Shown: positions 53,497 to 62,352 of the stretch, piece after piece
How positions within the stretch are numbered: the first letter of the stretch is position 1
Layout: each line of letters starts with the position of its first letter
Source of the DNA: a bacterium
GTDB lineage: Bacteria > Zhuqueibacterota > Zhuqueibacteria > Residuimicrobiales > Residuimicrobiaceae
Length of the DNA stretch: 64,000 nucleotides
Assembly (NCBI GenBank): GCA_029565685.1
Contig: JAKQNR010000024.1
Span: 62,001-126,000, forward strand
Direction of reading: 5' to 3'
The notes under the pieces: model-generated
The model's database searches: none
The model's input: only the letters and a program-made list of their open reading frames with translations
What the model was told of the DNA's origin: nothing
Translations under genes and position numbers: made by a program

Positions 53497-54501
53497 ATGG
53501 AAACGACAAACAAAATAAAAATCGGATTGGTAGGGGTCGGCAAGTTGGGCGCCATGCATGCCGCCTCTCTCGCGCAGAATCCGCAGGCCGATCTGATCGG
53601 TGTATTCGACAGCGATGTGGAGCGCTGCCGTACGATCGCGGAGAAACACCGCTGCACCGCCTTTGCCTCGGTGGACGCTTTGCTGGAGGAGGTGGAGGCG
53701 GTGGGCGTCATTGTGCCCACTACGCTGCATACGCCGATGGCCCTACAGGCGCTGTCCCAGGGCAAACCGGTGTTCGTGGAAAAACCCATTGCCGCCACCG
53801 TAGCTGAAGCCGAACAGCTGGTGGCTGCCGCGCGCAAATGCAAAACCCTGCTGCAGGTGGGCCACATCGAACGTTTCAATCCGGCGATCCGCGCCCTGGA
53901 CGGCCGGCCCATCGCGCCCCGCTTTATCGAATCCCATAGGCTGGCGCCGTTCGATCCCCGCGGCACCGATGTGGCGGTGGTGCTGGATCTGATGATCCAC
54001 GACATCGATATCATCCTCAGCCTGGCGCAGAGCGAGGTGAAGGACATCCACGCCAACGGCGTGGCCGTGGTTTCGGACGAAGTGGACATCGCCAACGCCC
54101 GCATTCAGTTCGCCAACGGCTGTGTCGCCAACATGACCGCCAGCCGCATTTCGCAACGCAAGATGCGCAAGATGCGGCTTTTCCAGCGCGACGCCTATAT
54201 CTCCATCGATTTCCTGCAGCGGCTTACCGAGGTTTTTCAGCTGAAAGAGGGCGATTCCGACCTGCCCAGCACTGTCATCCTCGGACAGATCGAAAAAGGC
54301 AGCCGCAAACGCAACATCCTGTACGAACAGGCAGAGATCCCTGAAGGCGACGCCATGACCGCGGAATGGTGCAGCTTTTTCGACGCCGTTCGCCGGCAAA
54401 GCAAACCAAAGGTCAGCGGCGAGGACGGTCTGAACGCGCTGCGCGTAGCTGAGAGGATAACCGGGATTATGCGCCAGCAGCAGAGTGAAGCGCTCCTGTA
54501 G
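53497..54501 (+). CDS. Gfo/Idh/MocA oxidoreductase, GnnA-like
   Basis: 334 residues. Rossmann GLVGVGKLGAMHAAS (~10-24), then VGVIVPTTLHTPMALQALSQGKPVFVEKPIAA (in part) with the conserved EKP Lys, and a C-terminal catalytic region VVLDLMIHDIDIILSL with the Asp-x2-x-His type motif. The combination HIERFNPAIRAL is typical of the UDP-GlcNAc 3-dehydrogenase branch (GnnA), which with an aminotransferase makes amide-linked lipid A sugars. lpxB and lpxK lie 1.6-6 kb downstream on the same strand, in support. No GnnB aminotransferase is in the window. Confidence 0.85.
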   Translation: METTNKIKIGLVGVGKLGAMHAASLAQNPQADLIGVFDSDVERCRTIAEKHRCTAFASVDALLEEVEAVGVIVPTTLHTPMALQALSQGKPVFVEKPIAATVAEAEQLVAAARKCKTLLQVGHIERFNPAIRALDGRPIAPRFIESHRLAPFDPRGTDVAVVLDLMIHDIDIILSLAQSEVKDIHANGVAVVSDEVDIANARIQFANGCVANMTASRISQRKMRKMRLFQRDAYISIDFLQRLTEVFQLKEGDSDLPSTVILGQIEKGSRKRNILYEQAEIPEGDAMTAEWCSFFDAVRRQSKPKVSGEDGLNALRVAERITGIMRQQQSEALL

Positions 54502-54539
54502 TAAAACATGAGACACGCGATTGGATAAAGGAGGTCGTC

Positions 54540-55406
54540 ATGAAAAGGCAGCCCGCTTTTTTAATGGTTCTCCTGACGGTCATCGTGGTTTTTGTTTCTT
54601 CCTGCTCCGACCAAATGGATGAGCCCATCCGTTGTATGAGTTTCAACATCCGTTACAACAATCCACAGGATGGAGAGAACGCATGGCCGCTGCGCAAGGA
54701 GATGGTCGCCCGCACCTTCACCGTTCACTGCGTCGATGCAGCGGGTCTGCAGGAGCCCGATACCAGGCAAATTGAAGAGATGCACACCCTCCTGCCCGAA
54801 TATGACTGGATCGGCGTGGGCAGCAAAGACGGCAAAGAAAAGGGGCCTTATAATCCCATCTTTTACCGCCGTGATCGTTTGCAGATTTTAAACAGCGGCA
54901 CCTTTTGGCTTTCTGAACATCCGGACAGCGCGGGCAGCTTTGGCTGGGATGCCTCGCACACGCGCATCGTCACCTGGGCCAAATTCAAAGATCGTCGTCC
55001 TGGCAAAATTTTCTTTCTTTTCAATACCCATCTTGACTATGCCGGTACGATCAATCAGCCGAAAAGCGCCGCGTTGATATTGACTAAAATCAAAGAGATC
55101 GCCGACCGTCATCCGGTGGTGTTGACCGGTGATTTCAACTGCACTCGGGAATCGAGCGCCTATCTTACGTTCACCCGCGACCCGGATGGGCTGAAGGACA
55201 GCTGGTCGTTAAGCGAAAACGGACACTACGGCGGCACTTTATCCGCCAATGCTTTTGGCAAAGATATGCGAGCCAATTATGTGATCGATCATATTCTGGT
55301 TCAGGGCGTTCGGCGAGTCGCCAATCATGGCATCGTGGCGGAACGATGGGACGGCCGCTTTGTCTCTGATCACTATCCGGTCTTGGCGGATATTTATCTG
55401 CCGTAG
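54540..55406 (+). CDS. Endonuclease/exonuclease/phosphatase-family lipoprotein
   Basis: 288 residues. Perfect site AAAGGAGG before ATG. Lipobox VSSC near residue 22. EEP-fold motifs: MSFNIRYNN (catalytic Asn), AAGLQEPDTRQ (metal Glu), FFLFNTHLDYAG, VLTGDFNCTRES, VIDHILVQ and SDHYPVLADIYL. Family substrates range from DNA to phosphoinositides and sphingomyelin. As an exported lipoprotein with this signature it is a phosphodiesterase or phosphatase of unknown substrate. A decayed relative lies at 22080-22367. It is embedded in the lipid A gene run, 38 bp after the GnnA-like gene. Confidence 0.9.
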   Translation: MKRQPAFLMVLLTVIVVFVSSCSDQMDEPIRCMSFNIRYNNPQDGENAWPLRKEMVARTFTVHCVDAAGLQEPDTRQIEEMHTLLPEYDWIGVGSKDGKEKGPYNPIFYRRDRLQILNSGTFWLSEHPDSAGSFGWDASHTRIVTWAKFKDRRPGKIFFLFNTHLDYAGTINQPKSAALILTKIKEIADRHPVVLTGDFNCTRESSAYLTFTRDPDGLKDSWSLSENGHYGGTLSANAFGKDMRANYVIDHILVQGVRRVANHGIVAERWDGRFVSDHYPVLADIYLP

Positions 55407-55505
55407 CGCTTGATCTCTAATCAACAAATGGCTACATTTACAGTCAATAACGGCATTTTGCCCGCACAGAGAAACACGGAGAACCTAGTATTTACAAAGG
55501 ACTCT

Positions 55506-56078
55506 ATGGGCTATCGCGAGTTTTTTTTCAAATACCGGAGCTATACGCCGATCCCGCTGATCATCGCCGCGCTGATTCTGGCGAAACCGAGCGGTTGGTC
55601 GCTGCTCATCGGCTTTGCCATCGCCGTCTGTGGACAGTTGACCCGTTTGTGGGCGCTGCGCTATTCGGGATCCGCCACCCGCACCACCGGTCGAGTGGGC
55701 GCGGATGAACTGGTGACCAACGGCCCTTACGGCCATTTGCGCAATCCGCTCTATGCCGGCAATTTCCTGCTCAGCCTGGGCGTGCTGATTATGGCCTGGC
55801 CATGGATGCCGTGGATGCTGCTCCTCTATTTGATTCTCTTCGGCATCCAGTACTATGCCATCATCACCCTGGAGGAGGATTTTCTTCGCGGAAAATTTCC
55901 TCAGGTTTTCTCCGAGTACGAAACGGCAGTGCCGCGCATCATCCCCAGAATCACGTCCTGGGGCAGAGGCGATCGTCTGCCCACCACCTGGCGCAAAGCC
56001 CTGCGCACTGAACGCAACTCGCTGCAGAGCTTTTCCCTGGTCTCGCTGCTCATCTTTCTGATTTGGCTGTTTCGTTAG
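55506..56078 (+). CDS. Isoprenylcysteine carboxyl methyltransferase-family membrane protein
   Basis: 190 residues from the ATG at 55506 (AAAGGA five bases upstream); the open frame upstream to 55410 lacks support. Four to five membrane helices. ICMT/PEMT motif GPYGHLRNPLYAGNFLLSLG (~75-95), followed by EEDFLRGKFPQVFSEYETAVPRIIP, the SAM-site Glu-Glu and the re-entry segment. Bacterial members methylate small lipids, isoprenoids or phospholipid head groups; substrate unknown. Located between the EEP phosphatase gene and lpxB, whose start is nine bases after its stop. Confidence 0.88.
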   Translation: MGYREFFFKYRSYTPIPLIIAALILAKPSGWSLLIGFAIAVCGQLTRLWALRYSGSATRTTGRVGADELVTNGPYGHLRNPLYAGNFLLSLGVLIMAWPWMPWMLLLYLILFGIQYYAIITLEEDFLRGKFPQVFSEYETAVPRIIPRITSWGRGDRLPTTWRKALRTERNSLQSFSLVSLLIFLIWLFR

Positions 56079-56086
56079 GCGCCGCC

Positions 56087-57235
56087 ATGTCCGCCAGAAT
56101 CATGATCAGTGCCGGCGAGGCCTCCGGCGATATGCACGGAGGCCGGCTGGTCGCAGCCCTCAAACAGCTCGATCCAACGGCAGAGATTTTCGGCATCGGC
56201 GGAGATGCGATGCAAGCGGCCGGCATGTCTCTGTATTACCACGTGAACCAGCTCGCGTACATCGGCTTTATCGAAGTGGCCCGGCACTATTTTTTCTTTC
56301 GCCGTATTTTTCACCATCTTGTCGCCGAGATCGAGGCCCGCAAACCCGATGTACTGGTGCTGATCGATTATCCGGGATTCAACTTGCGTCTCGCCCGTGC
56401 AGCCAAAGCCCTGGGGGTGCGAACCTTTTATTATATCGCGCCTCAGGTCTGGGCCTGGCGGCCGCAACGCGCCGCCAAAATGGCCGACCACATCGACGAG
56501 ATGGCCGTACTCTTTGACTTTGAGGCGCCGTTCTTCAGCCGTCACGGCATTCGCACCCATTTTGTCGGCCATCCGCTGCTGGAGGGGCTGCAACCGAAAC
56601 ATACCGTTCCGGAGTTTTGCAGCCTGCACCGGCTGGACCTGGAGAGGCCGGTGGTTGCGTTGCTGCCAGGCAGCCGACGCCAGGAAGTTCGCTCTCTGTT
56701 GCCCGCCATGCTGCAGGCTGCAGCGCTCCTGCGCCGGCGTCATCCCCAACTGCAGTTCGCGGTGGCGCAGGCTCCCACGATCTCTGGGGAAATTTTGCGG
56801 GAATGGCTGGCGGATTATTCGTGGGTAACGGTGGTGCAGGATGAAACCTATGATCTTCTCCAGGCTGCTGCGGCCGCGCTGGTTGCCTCTGGAACCGCCA
56901 CGCTGGAAACCGCCTGCTTTGCGGTTCCCTTTGCCCTGGTCTATAAAGTTGCGCCCCTATCCTATGCCATCGGCAAACGCGTGGTGACGATTCCCTACAT
57001 CGGCCTGGTCAATGTCGTTGCCGGGAAAAAAATCATCACGGAATTTCTTCAGTACCAGGTGACTGAAAAAAACTTGGCCGCAGAGCTGGAACGATTGCTC
57101 TTCGATCCTCAGCTGCGCAAAAGGCTGTTTGATGAATTGCATCAGGTAAAAAGCAAATTGGGCGATCCCGGGGCATCGCTGAAAACCGCCCGCCTTGTCC
57201 TTCGCCTGGCTGCGGGAATCTCACAATCCGAATGA
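56087..57235 (+). CDS. lpxB: Lipid-A-disaccharide synthase
   Basis: 382 residues from the ATG at 56087 (nine bases past the previous stop). GT19 motifs: GEASGDMHGGRLVAALK at the N-terminus, LVLIDYPGFNLRLARAAK, YIAPQVWAWRPQRAAKM, LLPGSRRQEV and ASGTATLETACFAVPFALVYK. It joins UDP-2,3-diacylglucosamine and lipid X into the lipid A disaccharide at the inner membrane's cytoplasmic face. Together with lpxK downstream it shows this organism makes lipid A. Confidence 0.97.
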   Translation: MSARIMISAGEASGDMHGGRLVAALKQLDPTAEIFGIGGDAMQAAGMSLYYHVNQLAYIGFIEVARHYFFFRRIFHHLVAEIEARKPDVLVLIDYPGFNLRLARAAKALGVRTFYYIAPQVWAWRPQRAAKMADHIDEMAVLFDFEAPFFSRHGIRTHFVGHPLLEGLQPKHTVPEFCSLHRLDLERPVVALLPGSRRQEVRSLLPAMLQAAALLRRRHPQLQFAVAQAPTISGEILREWLADYSWVTVVQDETYDLLQAAAAALVASGTATLETACFAVPFALVYKVAPLSYAIGKRVVTIPYIGLVNVVAGKKIITEFLQYQVTEKNLAAELERLLFDPQLRKRLFDELHQVKSKLGDPGASLKTARLVLRLAAGISQSE

Positions 57236-57327
57236 CCCGCGCATCCCTCGCCGACGGTCACGCCGCTGGATAAGGCGCCCTGTGCGGTGCAGTCACGCAC
57301 GGCCCCTCGCTGATCCTCAGGAACCCT

Positions 57328-58680
57328 ATGTCAAAGGAAAACCAAAAGATGATCTCCAACCGCCGTCTGTTTCTCAAAACCTCCGCTCTGACCACCGCCG
57401 CTCTGATGACGCCCTCAGCGTCGGGCTTGCGCGGCCAGGCGAAAAACAAACCCAGCGACACCGTTCGTTTGGCGGTGGTCGGCATCCGCAGCCGCGGCAA
57501 AAGCCATTACCGGAATTTTTCCCGCCTCGCCAACGTTGAGGTGAAAACCCTATGCGACATCGACGAACGCCTATTCCCCGATGCCGTCAAAGAGGTCGAA
57601 ACTCTGACCGGCAAGCGGCCCAAGACCGTTGTTGATTTCCGCACGGTTCTGGACGACAAAGACATCGATGCCGTGGCCGTTGCCAGCCCGGATCACTGGC
57701 ACGCTCTGCACACGTTGTGGGCCTGCCAGGCGGGCAAGGATGTGTATGTGGAAAAACCGCTCGCCTACACGCTTCAAGAAGGACGTTTGATGGTGCGCGC
57801 CAGCCGCCGGTTCAACCGCATCGTGCAAATCGGCACTCAGCATATCAGCGATCCGGTGGTGGCTGAGGCTGTTGATCTCATTCGCGACGGCCTGCTGGGA
57901 AAAATATATCTGGGAAGGGTCATCGTCTTCGGCCATCGCAGGAACATCGGCCGGGTTAAAGACAGCCCAGTGCCGCCGGGCGTGCACTGGGATCTGTTTC
58001 TCGGTCCTGCACCCTATCGCCCATTTAACGAGAACCGGTTTCATTACAAGTGGCATTGGTACTGGGATACCAGCACCAGTGAACTGGGCAACAACGCCGT
58101 CCATTTTCTCGACGTGCTGCGCCGCGGCATGAACAAACAGACCCATCCGGTGCAAGTCTTCTGCAGCGGCGGGTTTTACGGCTATGATTCAGACCAGGAA
58201 ATTCCCAACCTGCAATCCGCCCACTATGCCTATGCGGATGGCATGAAGCTCGAGGTCGAGGTGCGCAGCCTGTTCACTAACAGTGAGGCGGGACTAAAGT
58301 CAGGCTGTTTTTTTTACGGCGATCAGGGCTGGATGCAGGTGCAGCCGGGCGCGTATCAGTCCTTTTTGGGCGAAAAGGATGAACCCGGGCCGGCCAACAC
58401 CGCGGCGGATCTGCAAACGGCGTCCCCAGAGATGCGGGGACTGGATCATTTCCGCAATTTTATCGACTGCGTGCGCTCGCGCAAAGCGCAGGATCTGCGG
58501 GCAGATGTTTGGGAAGGACATCTCTCCACCGCGTTGAGTCATCTGGGCAACATCGCCTATCGCACCGGACGACAGTTGGCGTTCAATCCGCATGCCGAGC
58601 GGTTTATCAACGACGAAGACGCTGACAGTTATCTGCAGCGTGATTATCGTCCGCCGTACCTGTTGCCGGAGAATATTTAG
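57328..58680 (+). CDS. Tat-exported Gfo/Idh/MocA-family oxidoreductase
   Basis: 450 residues; start ATG after AGGAACCCT. Twin-arginine signal NRRLFLKTSALTTAALMTP (~12-30). NAD-binding LAVVGIRSRGKSHYRNFSRL, DAVAVASPDHWHALHTLWAC, VYVEKPLAY (conserved Lys-Pro) and a C-terminal HFLDVLRRG. Members of this exported branch act on sugars or sugar alcohols, carrying a pre-bound NAD(P). It interrupts the lipid A genes and is unlikely to serve lipid A synthesis, because it acts outside the cytoplasm. Its final part has PEMRGLDHFRNFIDCVRSRK, typical of this family. Confidence 0.9.
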   Translation: MSKENQKMISNRRLFLKTSALTTAALMTPSASGLRGQAKNKPSDTVRLAVVGIRSRGKSHYRNFSRLANVEVKTLCDIDERLFPDAVKEVETLTGKRPKTVVDFRTVLDDKDIDAVAVASPDHWHALHTLWACQAGKDVYVEKPLAYTLQEGRLMVRASRRFNRIVQIGTQHISDPVVAEAVDLIRDGLLGKIYLGRVIVFGHRRNIGRVKDSPVPPGVHWDLFLGPAPYRPFNENRFHYKWHWYWDTSTSELGNNAVHFLDVLRRGMNKQTHPVQVFCSGGFYGYDSDQEIPNLQSAHYAYADGMKLEVEVRSLFTNSEAGLKSGCFFYGDQGWMQVQPGAYQSFLGEKDEPGPANTAADLQTASPEMRGLDHFRNFIDCVRSRKAQDLRADVWEGHLSTALSHLGNIAYRTGRQLAFNPHAERFINDEDADSYLQRDYRPPYLLPENI

Positions 58681-58780
58681 GCTTGAGGAGCGGACGCGCC
58701 GGCGCCTATCCGCCGGCACGGCAATCCGTCAATCTGTGATCCTTCGCACATCACGATGTGCATCGGTTGCGTATGTTAAA

Positions 58781-59437
58781 ATGAAAAAAGAGATTAAAAC
58801 CAAACTGTTACTGTTCTTCGTTCCCCGGCTGACCTGGCTGCTGTTGCAGATCCTCGGCAGGACCAGTCGGGTGGCGATCCGCTATCATGGGCGGTCACAG
58901 GCCTTGCAGGAAAGCGGGCGGGATTTTATATTTATCTGCTGGCACGGCAAGATGCTGTTGCCGATTTTCATTCAGCGCCACCGCGGCATCTGCGCCATGG
59001 TCAGTGAACACACCGATGGCGAGATGATCAGCCGCACGATCCAGCGGCTGGGGTATACCACCGTGCGCGGCTCCAGCACTCGCGGCGGCGCCAAGGCGTT
59101 CATTCGGCTGCTGGCCATTGTGAAAAGCGGCGTCGTCGGTTGTATTCTGCCGGACGGGCCTCGAGGTCCGCGTCACACAGTCAAGCCGGGTGTGATCATG
59201 TTGGCGAGCCGCTCGCAAAGGCCTCTGTTGCCTGTCACCTTTGCAGCACAGAAAGCCATCCAGCTGAAGAGCTGGGATCGTTTTACGCTGTGGCGGCCGT
59301 TCAGCCGGCTGGGCCTGATCTACGGCGAACCTCTCACCGTGCCGCCGGATCTGAATGAACAAGGAATAGAGCAATGGCGCTCAATCGCTCAAACGGCCAT
59401 GGATGGTTTGGAGCAGGAGGCGGATGCGTTTTTTTGA
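58781..59437 (+). CDS. DUF374 lysophospholipid acyltransferase-family protein (KDO2-lipid A acyltransferase type)
   Basis: 218 residues from the ATG at 58781; the frame is open further upstream into the preceding gene end but without a start. Hydrophobic N-terminus acts as membrane anchor. Motifs: FICWHGKMLLPIFI, AMVSEHTDGEMISRTIQRLG, VRGSSTRGGAKAF and CILPDGPRGPRHTVKPGVIML. This is the DUF374 branch of the acyltransferase family that in several phyla replaces LpxL/LpxM. The stop overlaps lpxK by 14 bases, so it belongs with lipid A assembly. Confidence 0.9.
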   Translation: MKKEIKTKLLLFFVPRLTWLLLQILGRTSRVAIRYHGRSQALQESGRDFIFICWHGKMLLPIFIQRHRGICAMVSEHTDGEMISRTIQRLGYTTVRGSSTRGGAKAFIRLLAIVKSGVVGCILPDGPRGPRHTVKPGVIMLASRSQRPLLPVTFAAQKAIQLKSWDRFTLWRPFSRLGLIYGEPLTVPPDLNEQGIEQWRSIAQTAMDGLEQEADAFF

Positions 59438-60479
59438 AAAAAAATGGCCCGCGGTTTTGCTTTGGCCTCTCTCCGTTTTTTACAGCGCCCTCACCTGTTT
59501 GCGCAACCGTGCGTATGATCTGGCTCTCCTTTCGCAGCATCGGTTAGACACCCCGGTATACAGCATCGGCAACATCACAGTCGGCGGTACGGGAAAAACC
59601 CCCACCGTTGTTTATATCGCACATTGGCTGCAGCGCCGCGGTTTGCGCGTGTGCGTGTTAAGCCGGGGGTATGGAAGAAAAGGAAAAAAGCCGGTGATTC
59701 TGAACCCAGGAGCATTGAATAACTATTCAGCAAGCCAGACCGGAGACGAACCGCTGCTGCTGGCTCAGCGATTGCCCGACACGCCCATCCTGGTCGATGC
59801 GGACCGCCTGCGCAGCGGACGCGCGGCGGAACAGCGGTTTCATCCCGACGTTATTCTGCTGGACGACGGTCTGCAGCATCGCCGGCTGGGGCGCGAAGCG
59901 GATATCGTCACTTTTCGACGCCAGGCGCCGTTCGGCAATGGTTTCTTGCTGCCCGCCGGACCGTTGCGGGAGAGCCCGCGCCGTTTGCAGCGCTGCGCCC
60001 TCCTATGGCTGAACGGAGCAAAAGACGAAGAGCACGCTTTCAGCGGCCAGATGCCGTTGATCCGCGCAACCTATGAGCCGCTCGATCTACTGGATTCTGC
60101 CGGCGAAATCCATGCGCTGCCGCCGTCTGTCTCTGTGGTGGCTTTTTGCGGTCTGGCAAATCCATATTCTTTTCAACGAACGTTGGCTGACCTGAAATGG
60201 ACGGTCCGAGCGTTTATCCCCTTTCCGGATCATTATGCTTACACCGACCAGGACCTCGAGCGGTTGCTGGGCTGTTGGCGCCAGAAACAGGCCGATATGC
60301 TGGTCACCACGGAAAAAGATTGGGTTAAACTTGCCGGACGTCTTTCCAGCGATCAGCCGTGGCGTTGTCTGCGCGTTCAGCTCATGCCCGATAAGCCGGA
60401 GCAGGCGGATCGGCTGTTGGAAGCGTTGTTCACCGTTCCGCTGAACGCCAAACGACGGGATGCCGGCCGGCAGGGCTGA
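59424..60479 (+). CDS. lpxK: Tetraacyldisaccharide 4'-kinase
   Basis: 351 residues from the ATG at 59424; an ATG at 59403 is also possible. One N-terminal membrane helix (WPAVLLWPLSVFYSALT), then GNITVGGTGKTPTVVYIAHWL (P-loop, ~45-60), VLSRGYGRKGKKPVIL and the family signature ILLDDGLQHRRLGREADIV, later FCGLANPYSFQRTLADL and TTEKDWVKL. It phosphorylates the 4' position of the lipid A precursor. It overlaps the DUF374 acyltransferase gene by 14 bases. Confidence 0.96.
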   Translation: MRFFEKKWPAVLLWPLSVFYSALTCLRNRAYDLALLSQHRLDTPVYSIGNITVGGTGKTPTVVYIAHWLQRRGLRVCVLSRGYGRKGKKPVILNPGALNNYSASQTGDEPLLLAQRLPDTPILVDADRLRSGRAAEQRFHPDVILLDDGLQHRRLGREADIVTFRRQAPFGNGFLLPAGPLRESPRRLQRCALLWLNGAKDEEHAFSGQMPLIRATYEPLDLLDSAGEIHALPPSVSVVAFCGLANPYSFQRTLADLKWTVRAFIPFPDHYAYTDQDLERLLGCWRQKQADMLVTTEKDWVKLAGRLSSDQPWRCLRVQLMPDKPEQADRLLEALFTVPLNAKRRDAGRQG

Positions 60480-60531
60480 AACCTGCGGCTATTCCGCTTT
60501 TGAACTGTATCAGGATAATACAAAAAACTTC

Positions 60532-60560
60532 TTGCTATTTTTACTAAAATTATGTAGAAT
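60532..60560 (+). promoter_or_regulatory. Predicted sigma-70-type promoter of the NtrC-family gene
   Basis: -35 TTGCTA (60532-60537), exact 17-bp spacer, -10 TAGAAT (60555-60560), in the AT-rich gap between lpxK and the regulator. Start of transcription would be ~50 bases before the TTG at 60619. Confidence 0.5.
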
Positions 60561-60618
60561 TTCTTAAGCACCCTTATGAAACCAGCATCCTAACCCAGGT
60601 AAAAGTGGGAGTACAGCT

Positions 60619-62004
60619 TTGGAAGAGCGCGTAAAGAAATCGAACATTCTGATCGTCGATGACGACAAAAATATCTGCAAGATGATTGATGCCAGCCTGA
60701 GAAAAGAGCGAAAATATGAAATACAAACTGCGCTCAACGGAGAGGCCTGTCTGAAGAGCATTCAAGAGTCGACGCCGGATCTGATTCTCATGGATATTCA
60801 GATGCCGGGCATTGACGGCATCGAAACTCTGCAAAAGATCAAGCAGGAAGACCCGCGCATTCCGGTGATTATGATGACAGCGCACGGCACGATCGAACGC
60901 GCCGTCACCAGCATGAAATTGGGCGCTTATGATTTCATCACCAAACCTTTTGCCCGCGACCGGCTCCTGGTCACGGTACAGAATGCGCTGCTGAACAGCT
61001 CGCTGAAAAAAGAGGTCGACGAGTTACGTTCCGAGCTGAAGAGCAAGTACACATTCGACAACATCATCGGCCAGAGTGGAGTGATGCAGGACGTGTTCAA
61101 GGCCGTGGAAAAGGTGATCAACAGCAACGTCACGGTCCTGATCCAGGGTGAAAGCGGCACGGGCAAGGAGCTGATCGCCAGGGCCATCCATTTTCACTCC
61201 AAAGCGCGCGCCAATAAACCGTTTGTCGCGGTTAACTGTTCTGCGCTGCCCGAGTCGCTGCTGGAGAGCGAGCTTTTCGGTCATGAAAAAGGATCCTTCA
61301 CCGGAGCAGCCGGACGGCGCATCGGTAAATTCGAGATGGCCAACACCGGCACTATTTTTCTCGATGAGATCGGCCTGATGACGCCGGCCACTCAATCCAA
61401 AGTGCTGCGCATTCTGCAGGAGCGCGAGTTCGAACGGGTCGGCGGCAACGAGCTGATCAAAGTGGATGTGCGCGTCATCTCGGCCACCAACAAAGATCTT
61501 GAAGAAGAGATGAAAAAATCCGAGTTCCGCGAAGATCTCTATTATCGCATCTCGGTCTTTCCCATCAAATTGCCGCCGTTGCGGGAACGGCGGGAGGACA
61601 TTCCGCTGCTGGCCGCGCACTTTTTAAACAAATTCAACCAACATGAAGGCAAACAAATTGAGGGCATCTCTCCTGATGCGCTCGATCTGATGATGGCGTA
61701 CAATTGGCCCGGCAATGTACGCGAACTGGAAAACGCCATGGAGCGCGCGGTGGTGCTGGCCGCCGGCAATGAGATCCTGGCCAAAGACCTGCCGGCAGCG
61801 GTCCGCTCGCTGGGCGAAAAACGCATCTATGAATCTGACAACACTCTGGCCAGCTGGATTGAAAAGCTGGAAGAGGAGGCGCTTCGTCAGGCGCTGCTGG
61901 AATGTGAAGGCAACATCTCCGCCACAGCGAAAAAACTCGGTATCGGTCGCGCCACCATCTATCGCAAGGCCAAGAAATACGGCCTGCCGATGGTCAAAGG
62001 ATAA
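60619..62004 (+). CDS. Sigma-54-dependent response regulator, NtrC family
   Basis: 461 residues from a TTG with GGGAG seven bases upstream. Receiver domain 8-125: acidic pocket Asp14-16, phosphoacceptor Asp59 (LILMDIQMPG) and Lys in DFITKPFA. AAA+ domain ~145-380: Walker A GESGTGKE, sigma-54 loop GSFTGA (variant of GAFTGA), Walker B TIFLDEIGLM (Leu where Asp is usual after EIG), arginine finger FREDLYYRISVFPI. C-terminal Fis-type HTH (EGNISATAKKLGIGRATIYRKAKKYGL). No partner kinase is adjacent. A good sigma-54 promoter follows at once (62153-62169) and may be its target. Confidence 0.96.
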   Translation: MEERVKKSNILIVDDDKNICKMIDASLRKERKYEIQTALNGEACLKSIQESTPDLILMDIQMPGIDGIETLQKIKQEDPRIPVIMMTAHGTIERAVTSMKLGAYDFITKPFARDRLLVTVQNALLNSSLKKEVDELRSELKSKYTFDNIIGQSGVMQDVFKAVEKVINSNVTVLIQGESGTGKELIARAIHFHSKARANKPFVAVNCSALPESLLESELFGHEKGSFTGAAGRRIGKFEMANTGTIFLDEIGLMTPATQSKVLRILQEREFERVGGNELIKVDVRVISATNKDLEEEMKKSEFREDLYYRISVFPIKLPPLRERREDIPLLAAHFLNKFNQHEGKQIEGISPDALDLMMAYNWPGNVRELENAMERAVVLAAGNEILAKDLPAAVRSLGEKRIYESDNTLASWIEKLEEEALRQALLECEGNISATAKKLGIGRATIYRKAKKYGLPMVKG

Positions 62005-62352
62005 CGCGTTTGATCAGGGGTCTCTTTTTTCCGCCTGTGCCAAGCTGATACACTGTTTCATCCTGTTCCATCCTCATTTTGTCTCCTCACGGATTGCCTG
62101 AAAATTTCTGCAATAAAAACAGCCGCTTACTCCACGACAGTGAAGCTGGTTTTTGGTACACGATTTGCGAGTGGATGGGCGACGTGATATACCTGCTTTA
62201 GGAAAAAGGTGGTCCTGTACCCTCTGCTTCCGCAAAAGCGCCTGCATCGCCCGTAATTTTTACTGGCCGTCCTGTTGTCGGGTAGGGAGTCTGGGATGGG
62301 CGCTACGGGTCAAAATGGATGGCTAACCAAGTGTAGAATTACGCGCAATCTT
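62005..62352. other. 348-bp regulatory gap after the NtrC-type gene
   Basis: It contains a tandem 10-bp repeat CTGTTTCATC/CTGTTCCATC (62053-62072) and a sigma-54 promoter-like site (62153-62169). No gene is supported. Confidence 0.55.
62153..62169 (+). promoter_or_regulatory. Candidate sigma-54 (-24/-12) promoter
   Basis: TTGGTACACGATTTGCG carries GG (62155-62156) and GC (62167-62168) exactly ten bases apart, as the TGGCAC-N5-TTGC consensus demands, with only the C after GG changed to T. It lies ~150 bp after the stop of a sigma-54 activator and 184 bp before the next ATG. A tandem repeat at 62053-62072, about 80 bp upstream, could be the activator site. Confidence 0.55.
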
